A stretch of 43,687 nucleotides of DNA from Bacteroidota bacterium (GTDB lineage: Bacteria; Bacteroidota; Bacteroidia; B-17B0; Aurantibacillaceae), in NCBI GenBank assembly GCA_900299295.1, contig OMJH01000226.1, forward strand, positions 1 through 43,687. Reading direction: 5' to 3'. Under the pieces are notes generated by a model. It saw only the letters and a list, made by a program, of their open reading frames with translations, was not told the origin of the DNA and made no database searches. Positions 1-7,737 of this stretch are shown in pieces; within the stretch, counting starts at the first letter, position 1; each line of letters opens with the position of its first letter. A program made the position numbers and the translations under genes.

Positions 1-594
1 AAAACTGCGATACGTAGTTACAATTCCGGCAGCAGAGCAATAGGTTTCCAGGCAGCCTTTTCTACCGCAACCACATATTCGTCCGTCCGGTATAACAATT
101 ATATGACCGAGTTCACCTGCAAATCCGTCGTGTCCATACACCATTTCTCCATTAACTACGAGAGCACTTCCGAGCCCGGTTCCGAGGGTAATAAATAAAA
201 AATCTTTCATTCCTTTTGCAGCTCCAAATAACATTTCTCCTAAAGCCGCAGCATTGGCATCGTTAGTTAAACGTACTTGACAATTATTTCTTTCCTGAAA
301 GAGTTTAACAAGCGGAACCACACCTTTCCAGTTTAAATTGGGAGCATATTCAACGGTTCCATTATGAAAATTTCCATTTGGCGCACCAATTCCAATGCCG
401 ATCAAAGTTTGAGCAGAGTGAAGCATCTTTTTTATTTCTGCAGAAACAATGTCGGCAAGATTTTCAGGGCTTGAAAAAGCTCTGGTGGGCATTGAGGATA
501 TTTGTACTACTTCTCCGCCAGGGGTTACTAATCCAATAATGGTATTAGTTCCGCCAATATCAATGCCCGCTACTACCTGATTTGCTGAGGTCAT
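1..594 (-). CDS. ROK-family sugar kinase (glucokinase-like), C-terminus beyond window edge
   Basis: The first 198 residues of a ROK kinase are present; the frame stays open to base 1, so roughly the last third of a typical ~320-residue protein is missing. Visible motifs are the phosphate-binding DIGGTN (res 12-17), the catalytic Asp in TNDANAAALGE (D112), GELGH (res 161-165), and the ROK zinc site formed by H164 and the CGCGRKGC cluster (C174, C176, C181). Family members phosphorylate glucose, other hexoses or N-acetylhexosamines with ATP in the cytoplasm; the substrate cannot be read from sequence. The ATG at 594-592 overlaps the end of the upstream sugar transporter gene by 35 nt, indicating one transcript and coupled translation. 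Sugar entry by the transporter followed by phosphorylation here is the natural inference. The intact zinc motif argues for an enzyme rather than a ROK repressor; there is no N-terminal HTH. Confidence 0.93.
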   Translation of the reverse strand, partial: MTSANQVVAGIDIGGTNTIIGLVTPGGEVVQISSMPTRAFSSPENLADIVSAEIKKMLHSAQTLIGIGIGAPNGNFHNGTVEYAPNLNWKGVVPLVKLFQERNNCQVRLTNDANAAALGEMLFGAAKGMKDFLFITLGTGLGSALVVNGEMVYGHDGFAGELGHIIVIPDGRICGCGRKGCLETYCSAAGIVTTYRSF

Positions 595-2005
595 AATTGA
601 TTCCCTGCTTATGTAAAACTTGATTTACCTTAAAAGCATAAAACGCCAGATAAACAAAACAAATTATTCCTACGATATAACTGTAGTGAATTCCGAGTAA
701 ATTTTTATCGGCAAGGTAACCTTGTAATAAACTAATGATACCTCCGCCCATAATCATCATAATTAAAAAACCTGAACCCTGATTGGTGTTTTTACCTAAG
801 CCTGATATAGCCAGTGTAAAAATGCATGGCCACAAGGTGCTGCAAAACAATCCTACACTGATAAAGGCAAAAACACTTATCATTCCGCTAGTAAACATTC
901 CGACGAGCAATGCAATAATTCCCAATATGGAATAAAAAAACAATTGACGTGATGGATTGCCCTTGCTGGCTAAATCAGCAAGAATTAAAATTAAAATTGG
1001 AATCCCGAAAACGTATAATGAAGAAACATCATAACCGGCAATCATGTTTACCAGCAAAAAAACCGCAAAGGCAATATAGGGCATAAAAAAGCGGAGTAAA
1101 TGCTTTGAGTTATCTGATAAATTAAGGGCCCCAACCGAGGAGGTCCATCGTCCCATCATCAAACTGGCCCAAAAAAGTGAAACATAGGGTGCAATTTTCG
1201 CTGTTGAATAGCCATTCATTTCCTGTCTCATGTATTCAGGCAGGTTACTTGCGGTTGATACTTCCACCCCTACATAAACAAAAATGGCGATCATTCCTAG
1301 GACTAACTGAGGGTAATGCAGGGCATGCCCACGATTATATGCAGTAGTTTTTTCTTCCGGTGACGGATTTAAATCGACAACATCCGGTACGGAGGAAAAC
1401 TTGAACATTAATGCCGCCGCCAGAAATGCCAAACCTAAAGCCATATATGGCAATTTTATACTTTCGATATCAATAGTGGGTTTATCTGAGGCTCCTACAG
1501 TACCGAAAATAGCATAACTAACAATTAGTGGTCCTATGGTTGTACCGAGGTTGTTTATTCCACCGGCAAGGCTTAAGCGCTGTGAACCTTTCGACGGTTC
1601 GCCCATAACAATAGTTAGCGGATTTGCCGCAGTTTGTTGAAGCGAAAAACCAAGTCCGACAATAAAAAGACCTGTAATCATGATATTGAATGAGGCAAAT
1701 TCGGCAGCCGGGTAAAACATAAATGTTCCTAATGCTGACATTGCCAGCCCCAACGATATTCCGTTTTTGTATCCTAAACCTGAAAGCAAATCTCTTTTCA
1801 TTACAGATGAAATACCGTAATAAATAATTGAACCCACTGTGTAGGCAACGTAAAAAGCGAATGAAATCATTTGCGACTGCCATTGTTCAAGGTTTAGTTT
1901 TTCTTTAAAAACCGGGATTAAAATATCATTACTTGCGGCTACAAAGCCCCAGAAAAAGAAAACCGACATTAAAATGCCAAGTGAGGATCGGGAGGTAGAA
2001 TTCAT
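560..2005 (-). CDS. FucP-type sugar:H+ symporter (MFS, glucose/galactose-like)
   Basis: A 481-residue polytopic inner-membrane protein with about 12 hydrophobic segments. The N-terminus carries the FucP/GluP family pattern: FWGFVAASNDILIPVFK in helix 1, then a WQSQMISFAFYVAYTVGS stretch in helix 2. This family imports fucose, glucose, galactose or related hexoses with protons. The ROK kinase directly downstream (35-nt overlap) and the LacI regulator directly upstream suggest hexose uptake with immediate phosphorylation. A TAATTTTG -7-like box lies 28 nt before the ATG. The sequence does not say whether the substrate is glucose, galactose, fucose or an oligosaccharide. FucP homology alone should not be taken as fucose specificity: no fucose isomerase, kinase or aldolase genes are in view. 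Confidence 0.9.
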   Translation of the reverse strand: MNSTSRSSLGILMSVFFFWGFVAASNDILIPVFKEKLNLEQWQSQMISFAFYVAYTVGSIIYYGISSVMKRDLLSGLGYKNGISLGLAMSALGTFMFYPAAEFASFNIMITGLFIVGLGFSLQQTAANPLTIVMGEPSKGSQRLSLAGGINNLGTTIGPLIVSYAIFGTVGASDKPTIDIESIKLPYMALGLAFLAAALMFKFSSVPDVVDLNPSPEEKTTAYNRGHALHYPQLVLGMIAIFVYVGVEVSTASNLPEYMRQEMNGYSTAKIAPYVSLFWASLMMGRWTSSVGALNLSDNSKHLLRFFMPYIAFAVFLLVNMIAGYDVSSLYVFGIPILILILADLASKGNPSRQLFFYSILGIIALLVGMFTSGMISVFAFISVGLFCSTLWPCIFTLAISGLGKNTNQGSGFLIMMIMGGGIISLLQGYLADKNLLGIHYSYIVGIICFVYLAFYAFKVNQVLHKQGINYDLSKSGSSGH

Positions 2006-2033
2006 TCGGTTTGGTATTGGAGCACTAAAATGG

Positions 2034-2041
2034 CAAAATTA
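2034..2041 (-). promoter_or_regulatory. Candidate -7 box of the sugar transporter gene
   Basis: TAATTTTG on the minus strand matches the Bacteroidota -7 consensus TAnnTTTG exactly and lies 28 nt before the transporter ATG. No TTTG is found at the usual 17-23 nt upstream, so the promoter may be weak or dependent on an activator. Confidence 0.35.
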
Positions 2042-2067
2042 TTCTACTATGTCATCAGGTTTAAGGT

Positions 2068-2086
2068 AGATTTTTCACAAAAATCT
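2068..2086. repeat. Perfect 8-bp inverted repeat in the lacI-MFS gap: operator or terminator
   Basis: AGATTTTT-CAC-AAAAATCT is a perfect inverted repeat with a 3-nt centre, lying between the regulator stop and the transporter start, 27-45 nt upstream of the candidate -7 box. It could be the binding site of the LacI-type regulator or a weak AT-rich terminator of its mRNA. Classical LacI-family operators have a central CG, which this one lacks. Confidence 0.35.
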
Positions 2087-2097
2087 TAAGGCATAGG

Positions 2098-3132
2098 TTA
2101 AGGACAAGATTCCCGAACGATAATTTTAACAGGAAATTGTTCTATGGTGATTTTATCTTGAAATTCTGTATTTTTCAAGCAAAGAATCATTCGGTCGGCA
2201 GCAGCTCTCCCCATTTGGTCAATAGGTTGTTCAACCGCGGATATAGAAGGATGGCAAAGCTCAAAGGCGTCTAAATCGTCAAAGCTGAATAACGAAAAGT
2301 TTTTTGGTGAGGATAAAGGAATTTTTTTCATAACCTTTAAAACGGCCACCGCGGCAACATTATTCAAAGCAAAAATGGCATCAATAGTTTTTTCTTTTGC
2401 TATCTTAATTAGGATTTTCTGAATTGCCTGCTCATATTTCTCCGGTGCGATTTCAAAGAGTTGAATTTGAGATTTACTGAATTTCCCGTCGCGCTTTAAT
2501 TTTTCTATGAATCCTGTCAGACGGCTATTTATACTTGAAACGTATACAGGCTTTAAGCCGATTACAGCAATTTTTTTAAAACCCGACTTAAGGAAATGAC
2601 CAGCCACTTTTTCCCCTGCGCTTCTATTGTCCGCACTGAATGAGTGTAGCGGACAATTCTCGAATACGCGATCAAGCAGAATTAACGGGATGGTCTCAGT
2701 TGAAAGTTCGATAAGTTCTTTTGGGTTGCGCTGGCATGAGGCGAGAAAAATCCCTTCAACAGCTCGCGCCTGAAGGTTTTTTATTATCTCTAATTCGGTG
2801 GTAGGGTTTTCTCCCGTGTTACAAATGAGTAGTTTATATTGATGTTTATTTAGTTCGCTTTCAATAATAAGAGCCAGGCGTGAATAAAATGGATTAGTGA
2901 TATCGGGAACGATTAATCCGATTGTAGAAGATTTTCCTAAGCGAAGCGCGCGTGCAAATTGATTTGGCGCATACTTTAGTTCCTTTGCCTTTTCAAAAAC
3001 TCTTTTTTGTGTTTCTTTACTGATTTTAATGCTGTCTCCTTTGCCGTTTAGCACCATACTTATTAATGTTTTGGAAAGGCTTAATTCCTTTGCCAAATCA
3101 TTTAATGAGACTTTAAATTTTTTTGCAGGCAC
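2098..3132 (-). CDS. LacI-family transcriptional regulator
   Basis: A 344-residue LacI/GalR-type regulator. The N-terminal helix-turn-helix spans about residues 8-30 (SLNDLAKELSLSKTLISMVL), followed by the hinge (YAPNQFARALRLGKSSTIGL) and a periplasmic-binding-protein-like sensor domain beginning IGLIVPDITNPFYSRLA. The start is GTG (3132-3130); no ATG exists upstream of the HTH, so this unusual start is well supported. It sits 92 nt upstream of the FucP-type transporter in the same orientation and probably controls that transporter and the ROK kinase in response to a sugar. The inverted repeat in the gap is a candidate operator. The effector is not known. Confidence 0.93.
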   Translation of the reverse strand: MPAKKFKVSLNDLAKELSLSKTLISMVLNGKGDSIKISKETQKRVFEKAKELKYAPNQFARALRLGKSSTIGLIVPDITNPFYSRLALIIESELNKHQYKLLICNTGENPTTELEIIKNLQARAVEGIFLASCQRNPKELIELSTETIPLILLDRVFENCPLHSFSADNRSAGEKVAGHFLKSGFKKIAVIGLKPVYVSSINSRLTGFIEKLKRDGKFSKSQIQLFEIAPEKYEQAIQKILIKIAKEKTIDAIFALNNVAAVAVLKVMKKIPLSSPKNFSLFSFDDLDAFELCHPSISAVEQPIDQMGRAAADRMILCLKNTEFQDKITIEQFPVKIIVRESCP

Positions 3133-3288
3133 AACGACCGTGTAAAATCGTCGCCAAATTAAGATTTTTTATCTACAAACAATCCTATTGCTCTACAAAT
3201 TGAAAAAATAAAATAATCTTTAACGATTTAGTGAAATTTGAAAAGATAACCTTTGAAAGGCTGTATAAACTACTTGTTAAAAATCAAC

Positions 3289-4605
3289 CTAATTGGTTGT
3301 GATTCGGAAAAAATTGTCCAGGTATGCTTCCCGAGTCATATTTTCCCAATGAATAATTGCGTAACGGTATTGATAAATTTGAAACTGGCACAATAAGGTA
3401 ATTAAAACAGAAAGAAAAATCAGTACGAGTCTGCCTTTTTTTTTCGCGTTTTGAAGTAATGTGGAGAAACAAATTGAAAAAATAACAAGGTAGTCAACGT
3501 AAACGCGTGATGAAAAACTACCCCCGTACCACCAATTGTGCCAAGAAGCCAGTAAATAGGTGAGCAGAATGAAAAATATAACTATACTTATCGCATCCCA
3601 TCCCGATTTTTTAAACAAAAAAATCAATCCGAAAAGACTAAGAAGATATAAGGGAGTGTAAACAAAAAGACCTTTTTTGAAACTAAAAAAGATTTCAAAA
3701 AAATGAGGTGCAAGAAAATTGAAAGATTCGCCGGGGTAAGAGTCAACGATGAATGTTCCACATGCTATTTTGTAATAGAAGAGTTGAATACTACCAATGC
3801 TAAAAAATAGTAGAAGCACTTTTACTAGTAAGGAAAAATCTGATAAAACCCAATTGAACGCTGCCTTCAGTTTTTCTTTGTTACCCGCAGCAAGCGGTAC
3901 AATAAACAAGATTACCATGTTTTGCGGACGAATTAAAAATATCAGACCGAGTAAAATTGAAATTAGAATTAACATTTTTGAAGAAGGAGCTTCAAAAAAC
4001 AATTTCAACAGGTAAACAAAAAGTGTGATGACTGCGAACGAATAAACATGACTCATTCCGGGTTCAACCACGGCGTAATAAAATAAGTTTGTGCCAAAAA
4101 AAACGAAAACTACCGACAGGTTTTTGTTTGCTGAACTAATGCCATACAATTGTAAAAGTTGTGTCAGGAAAAATAAGCCTGCCATCGCGTAAAAAATACC
4201 GGAGAGATTTATGAATATTGGGTATAATTTTGAATAACCATCCGCTTTTCCGCCTGTCAGTAATGTGATCCCGTGAGCCGATAGAAAAAACGGAAGCTCA
4301 CAAACGGAAGTGCCAATCCAGTATTTATTGATTGAATTGCCATTTATTTTCACCCGGTAATCATAATAGTAATGCCGATCATGATACTCACCGTTTTCAA
4401 TTTTTTCAAAAAAATCAAAATTCAGATCCTGATAAATAAAAATTGACGGTAAATAAGCATAATAGCCCCGAGCATCACTTTCCAAAATACCCTTCCACCG
4501 ATCTTTTCCCCACGAAATATTTGACCCTACCCATACAGAAATGACAAGAACGAGCAGAAGCGTAAATTTTTCTGTTGTGTTATTCTTTATCCAATTCAGG
4601 CGCAT
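3289..4605 (-). CDS. Polytopic membrane protein, putative GT-C-type glycosyltransferase
   Basis: About 438 residues with roughly 9-10 predicted membrane helices. The frame is open to 4620, but the first codon there is TTG; the ATG at 4605 (MRLNW) is the better start. An acidic residue in the first external loop (D44 in ESDARGYYAYLPS), followed by many helices, resembles GT-C enzymes of the dolichyl-phosphate-mannose-transferase type. Those use polyprenyl-phosphate sugars to glycosylate proteins or lipids at the outer face of the membrane. No second acidic motif is convincing, so function is inferred from topology. The gene overlaps the end of cvpA by 26 nt and is co-transcribed with it. Confidence 0.72.
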   Translation of the reverse strand: MRLNWIKNNTTEKFTLLLVLVISVWVGSNISWGKDRWKGILESDARGYYAYLPSIFIYQDLNFDFFEKIENGEYHDRHYYYDYRVKINGNSINKYWIGTSVCELPFFLSAHGITLLTGGKADGYSKLYPIFINLSGIFYAMAGLFFLTQLLQLYGISSANKNLSVVFVFFGTNLFYYAVVEPGMSHVYSFAVITLFVYLLKLFFEAPSSKMLILISILLGLIFLIRPQNMVILFIVPLAAGNKEKLKAAFNWVLSDFSLLVKVLLLFFSIGSIQLFYYKIACGTFIVDSYPGESFNFLAPHFFEIFFSFKKGLFVYTPLYLLSLFGLIFLFKKSGWDAISIVIFFILLTYLLASWHNWWYGGSFSSRVYVDYLVIFSICFSTLLQNAKKKGRLVLIFLSVLITLLCQFQIYQYRYAIIHWENMTREAYLDNFFRITTN

Positions 4606-5098
4606 TATTTTTTTCAACAAGAAAATTCAACGTTTTTTCCATTTCCGGAAGTATAAAGGGGCCAATTTGGCTTACGAAGGGATAAAAAATGGATGTATCC
4701 CTTGAACTGACATCAAGTTTAGGAAATTTTTCTCCGATGCTCACCATTATTTTCAGCACTAGGCTTAATACCAGACCATATTTGATGAGTCCGAAAAATC
4801 CCCCGGCAATTTTGTTTATTGTACCCAAGGTCATTTTTTCAAGCAGTTTCTTCAGTAACCACGTAGTCAAAACACCTAATAGAACAGCGCAAACAATAAT
4901 AAAAATGAAGGCCACAATACCACTTACTTCTCCTGCAAACGAAAACCATGAATTTAATTGTTTGGAATAGTTAACAGCAACCCAAATCCCGGCAATTAAA
5001 AAAATCAAACCACCGATTTGTTTCACAAATCCTTTTCTGTAACCGATAAATATCCCCCACGCCAGCGGAATTAGGATTACAATGTCTAATGCATTCAT
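4580..5098 (-). CDS. CvpA family inner-membrane protein
   Basis: 172 residues with four predicted membrane helices and the CvpA signature near the N-terminus: MNALDIVILIPLAWGIFIG, then YRKGFVKQIGG. CvpA was named for a role in colicin V production; in other bacteria it affects envelope stress and bile resistance, and its biochemical activity is unknown. The frame is open to 5116, but the ATG at 5098 matches the usual N-terminus (MNxLD) and sits 3 nt after a TACTTTTG promoter-like box, which would lie inside the longer version. The GT-C-like gene overlaps its 3' end by 26 nt. Confidence 0.88.
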   Translation of the reverse strand: MNALDIVILIPLAWGIFIGYRKGFVKQIGGLIFLIAGIWVAVNYSKQLNSWFSFAGEVSGIVAFIFIIVCAVLLGVLTTWLLKKLLEKMTLGTINKIAGGFFGLIKYGLVLSLVLKIMVSIGEKFPKLDVSSRDTSIFYPFVSQIGPFILPEMEKTLNFLVEKNNAPELDKE

Positions 5099-5101
5099 AC
5101 T

Positions 5102-5109
5102 CAAAAGTA
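5102..5109 (-). promoter_or_regulatory. -7 promoter box abutting the cvpA start codon
   Basis: TACTTTTG on the minus strand is a perfect TAnnTTTG match, separated from the ATG at 5098 by only 3 nt (AGT). No clear TTTG is found at the usual distance upstream. If it is used, the transcript would begin at or next to the start codon. Confidence 0.4.
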
Positions 5110-5254
5110 GTTTCAACTTTTAAAAACCTTGTAGAAAAATGAATTGTTTTTCAACCTTGGGGCGTTAATTTACGGTTGTATGTAATCCTTTTGACATTTT
5201 GGTTCGTTCATAGAATTTGTTTATTCAATACATAAAATTTCTTCTTTTATAATT

Positions 5255-5262
5255 TACTTTTG
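5255..5262 (+). promoter_or_regulatory. -7 promoter box abutting the start of the 109-aa gene
   Basis: TACTTTTG is a perfect TAnnTTTG match ending 4 nt before the ATG at 5267. No TTTG lies 17-23 nt upstream. This is the same start-adjacent arrangement as at cvpA, the 202-aa membrane protein gene, coaX and plsY. Confidence 0.4.
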
Positions 5263-5266
5263 TGCT

Positions 5267-5596
5267 ATGAAAAGTGATTGGGATATATTACAGGAGAAGT
5301 TAAAACAGCGTTTTGGGCATGAGATGGACATAGCCGATATTTTATTTTTAATCGGATTGCAGGAACTCGGAAAACTTCATAAAAAGTTTAAAAAAGATGA
5401 TAAGGTGAATTTAATGCACGTTGCCGTTTGTACACTTCTGGAATCTTACGGGTATTATACCTTTGAAGGAAGGGATCCTGACGGATGGCCGCATTGGAAA
5501 CTCAATGAGTTGTTACCTGCAATTGATGCTAAACAACAAAATAAATTGATTCACGAGGCAGTAATAGATTATTTCCGTAAACACGAGTTTTTGTAA
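5267..5596 (+). CDS. Conserved-looking 109-residue cytoplasmic protein of unknown function
   Basis: I do not recognise a named family. The product is soluble and largely helical, with no signal peptide or membrane segment. It opens with an amphipathic helix (MKSDWDILQEKLKQRFG), contains a DIADILFLIGLQELGKL helix, and has an aromatic/acidic stretch around residues 64-80 (YYTFEGRDPDGWPHWKLNELL) that looks structured. The composition and a start-adjacent TACTTTTG box support a real gene, transcribed away from cvpA. The C-terminus is followed by a hairpin that serves the convergent lipoprotein gene. Confidence 0.75.
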   Translation: MKSDWDILQEKLKQRFGHEMDIADILFLIGLQELGKLHKKFKKDDKVNLMHVAVCTLLESYGYYTFEGRDPDGWPHWKLNELLPAIDAKQQNKLIHEAVIDYFRKHEFL

Positions 5597-5625
5597 AAAA
5601 AAATCCGAACAAAATTTGTTCGGAT
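5595..5625 (-). terminator. Rho-independent terminator of the 119-aa lipoprotein gene
   Basis: A near-perfect palindrome at 5603-5625 (ATCCGAACAAA / TTTGTTCGGAT, one-base centre) is followed, reading the minus strand, by a run of nine T. The hairpin plus T-tract fits a terminator for the minus-strand lipoprotein gene. On the plus strand no T-run follows, although the hairpin may still act on the 109-aa gene. Confidence 0.75.
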
Positions 5626-5654
5626 AGATAATTTCACAGAAAAAAATTATTGAA

Positions 5655-6014
5655 TTATTGCATTTGTACCGTTTTTTTTACGGTTTCTTTTTCTTCCAGC
5701 TTAATAATACCGGTGGCAACTTTGGAGCCTTTTGTTGCCCGAATATCTAAAATGGCAGGTAGCTTAAATTGAAATTCGGCCGTACCATCGCTTCCGGTAA
5801 CGCCTTCAGCTTTTAAATCTGCAGTAACAGGACCGCTTACTGTACTGATTGTAGCGAAAAGTTCAACTTTAGCATCGCCAACAGGCGTACTTCCATCTAT
5901 ATCAACAACTTTTATTACAGCTTTACATGATTTGTCATGATTACAGGAAGTTCCCGCAATCATTAAACTCAAAACAAGTAAAAATGAAAAAATAGATTTA
6001 GAAATCAAGTTCAT
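5655..6014 (-). CDS. Small lipoprotein with Ig-like/carboxypeptidase-regulatory-like fold
   Basis: 119 residues: a signal peptide ending in the lipobox AGTSC (lipidated C24), then a beta-rich domain. The pattern VKVVDIDGSTPVGDAKVELFA, a TGSDGTAEFQF turn and a closing ATG..KLEEKETVKKTVQMQ strand resembles the transthyretin-like/carboxypeptidase regulatory domains common in Bacteroidota envelope proteins. No enzymatic motif is present. Location is probably the periplasmic face of a membrane or the cell surface. It is transcribed alone, divergently from the cyclophilin gene, and ends at a clear terminator. Confidence 0.82.
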   Translation of the reverse strand: MNLISKSIFSFLLVLSLMIAGTSCNHDKSCKAVIKVVDIDGSTPVGDAKVELFATISTVSGPVTADLKAEGVTGSDGTAEFQFKLPAILDIRATKGSKVATGIIKLEEKETVKKTVQMQ

Positions 6015-6028
6015 ATAAGGTAAATTTG
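5997..6028 (+). promoter_or_regulatory. Promoter of the cyclophilin lipoprotein gene
   Basis: TTTA (5997-6000), a 20-nt spacer and TAAATTTG (6021-6028, perfect TAnnTTTG) form a good -33/-7 pair. The start lies 52 nt downstream (ATG 6081). The -33 part is inside the first codons of the divergent lipoprotein gene. Confidence 0.5.
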
Positions 6029-6080
6029 TGTTTTTAAACCAGTGAAAATTACACTAACGAAAGTAATAAAAAGACACCGA

Positions 6081-6986
6081 ATGGCAAAATATTATCTTTT
6101 TTCACTTGTTTGTGTGCTTTCACTTTTTTCTTGCCGATCAAAGAATCGCCACCCACGGCTGCCCCGCAACTTTGAAACCAGTACGGCAACTCCCCAGCTA
6201 CAGCCAAAGGATGTTTACCTTATTGAAATTACAACCGAATTTGGGGTAATGAGAGCAAAACTCTTTAACGAAACACCAAAACACCGCGATAATATGGTAA
6301 AGTTAATAGACAGTGGTTTTTTTGAAGGGTTATTATTTCATCGGGTAATAAAAAATTTTGTTATTCAGGGTGGAGATCCGGATTCAAAAACAGCCAATGA
6401 AGGAAAATTGTTAGGTGATGGCGGGAATGGTTATACGTTGCCGGCTGAATTCAAACCTCAGATAATTTTTCATAAAAAGGGTGCACTTGCTGCAGCGCGT
6501 GACGGGGATGATGTTAATCCATTGAAAGAGAGCAGTGGTTGCCAGTTTTATATTGTTCAGGGGAAAATACATGATGATGCTTCTCTGGAAAAAAATGAAA
6601 GACGTATTAATCGTGATTTGATTAAAAGGATAAGTGATAGTATATTGGCATTACCTGAAAATAAAAACTTGCGGACTACATTTGAGCGTGTGAAAATAAA
6701 TGCGCGGCGCACAGATTCATTATCTCTGCTTCAGGAAAAAATAGACTCGCTTGTAAACCCGGTTTATTCACAATCAAGCCACTACCGCATTCCTGAATAT
6801 GAACGAAACGTTTATAAGAAAATAGGTGGAACCCCACATTTGGATTCGCATTACACTGTTTTTGGCGATGTGTATGAAGGGTTAGATGTCCTGGATAGAA
6901 TTATTATGTCCGAAACAGACGCTAACGACCGACCAAAAAAGGATGTAAAAATGTCGATTCGTATACTGCAGCGACCCATAAAATGA
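6081..6986 (+). CDS. Cyclophilin-type peptidyl-prolyl isomerase, lipoprotein with internal insertion
   Basis: A 301-residue periplasmic or surface lipoprotein (lipobox LFSC, C18) with a cyclophilin domain that accelerates cis-trans isomerisation of prolyl bonds. Conserved motifs are FHRVI (res 86-90, catalytic R88), QGGDP, the SGCQFYIVQ strand (res 152-160) and the C-terminal YTVFG (res 258-262). An ~85-residue charged, helical insertion (res 163-248) splits the fold between the QFYIVQ strand and the GGTPHLDSHYTVFG motif. The frame is open from a GTG at 6042; the ATG at 6081 is preferred because it gives a compact signal peptide and leaves room for the promoter. It likely helps fold exported proteins. 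Confidence 0.9.
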   Translation: MAKYYLFSLVCVLSLFSCRSKNRHPRLPRNFETSTATPQLQPKDVYLIEITTEFGVMRAKLFNETPKHRDNMVKLIDSGFFEGLLFHRVIKNFVIQGGDPDSKTANEGKLLGDGGNGYTLPAEFKPQIIFHKKGALAAARDGDDVNPLKESSGCQFYIVQGKIHDDASLEKNERRINRDLIKRISDSILALPENKNLRTTFERVKINARRTDSLSLLQEKIDSLVNPVYSQSSHYRIPEYERNVYKKIGGTPHLDSHYTVFGDVYEGLDVLDRIIMSETDANDRPKKDVKMSIRILQRPIK

Positions 6987-7071
6987 AATTATTTTTATGT
7001 TCTCGTTTTTTTTGTAAATAGCGTTTTTCATCGAGTTTATTCATAGAGCTATTTAATTCCGTTACAGAACA

Positions 7072-7106
7072 TTTCGCCTCTTTCTTCCATTCTTGTTCTA
7101 ACTTTG
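7072..7106 (+). promoter_or_regulatory. Start-adjacent promoter of the 202-aa membrane protein gene
   Basis: TTTC (7072-7075), a 23-nt spacer and TAACTTTG (7099-7106, perfect TAnnTTTG). The box ends 4 nt before the ATG at 7111, implying an almost leaderless mRNA. Confidence 0.45.
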
Positions 7107-7110
7107 TAAA

Positions 7111-7719
7111 ATGGGATATGGATGGTTGGTTATTTTTTTACTTGTCGGAATCGGTGTACTGCTCATCAGTGTATTTTTACTTTACCGACTCTTCAGGCCA
7201 AAAAAAATCACCTACAGACAATTATTAGAACAACATAAAAAAAAATATTTATTAAAAAGCAACCGTTTTATCGGTTGGCTTGTTGTTTTGTTTTTTTTCT
7301 CAATCGGTTCAATAGGTTTTTTATTACGCATTACGCTCGTCAGTATATATGCCTTAGCCGTGATGCTTTTACTAATTGGTATCATGAATACTTTCATCCT
7401 GAAAAAAAAGTACAAAATACTGGATGTTACCGACCGCGCATTTCTTTCAACTGTTATCGGGCTTGGTCAAGTTGCTTTGCTATTATGGCTGAACTTCATT
7501 TCATTTAGCTCACATGCTGAAGCCTACCAAATAGTACGCTATGAAAAAGACGACTGGGCAAAACTTACAACCATATATTTAAAAGATGATGCGCTCTCCG
7601 GCTTCTGGAATATCCGTACTTTTGAAAGTGCGAATGCACCTTATGGCGACACAGTAATTTATCATTTTAAAGACGGATTAATCGGATTCAGAATTTACAA
7701 TGGCCACGATTCACATTAA
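7111..7719 (+). CDS. Four-helix inner-membrane protein of unknown function
   Basis: 202 residues with predicted membrane helices at about 4-25, 53-72, 76-97 and 111-130, a basic loop after helix 1 (RPKKITYRQLLEQHKKKYLLK), and a soluble C-terminal domain (res 135-202) rich in beta strands and aromatic residues. I recognise no family. It precedes engB by 18 nt in the same direction and may share its transcript. Hydropathy and the promoter box support a real gene. Confidence 0.75.
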   Translation: MGYGWLVIFLLVGIGVLLISVFLLYRLFRPKKITYRQLLEQHKKKYLLKSNRFIGWLVVLFFFSIGSIGFLLRITLVSIYALAVMLLLIGIMNTFILKKKYKILDVTDRAFLSTVIGLGQVALLLWLNFISFSSHAEAYQIVRYEKDDWAKLTTIYLKDDALSGFWNIRTFESANAPYGDTVIYHFKDGLIGFRIYNGHDSH

Positions 7720-7737
7720 ATTTTTTATTTCATTATT

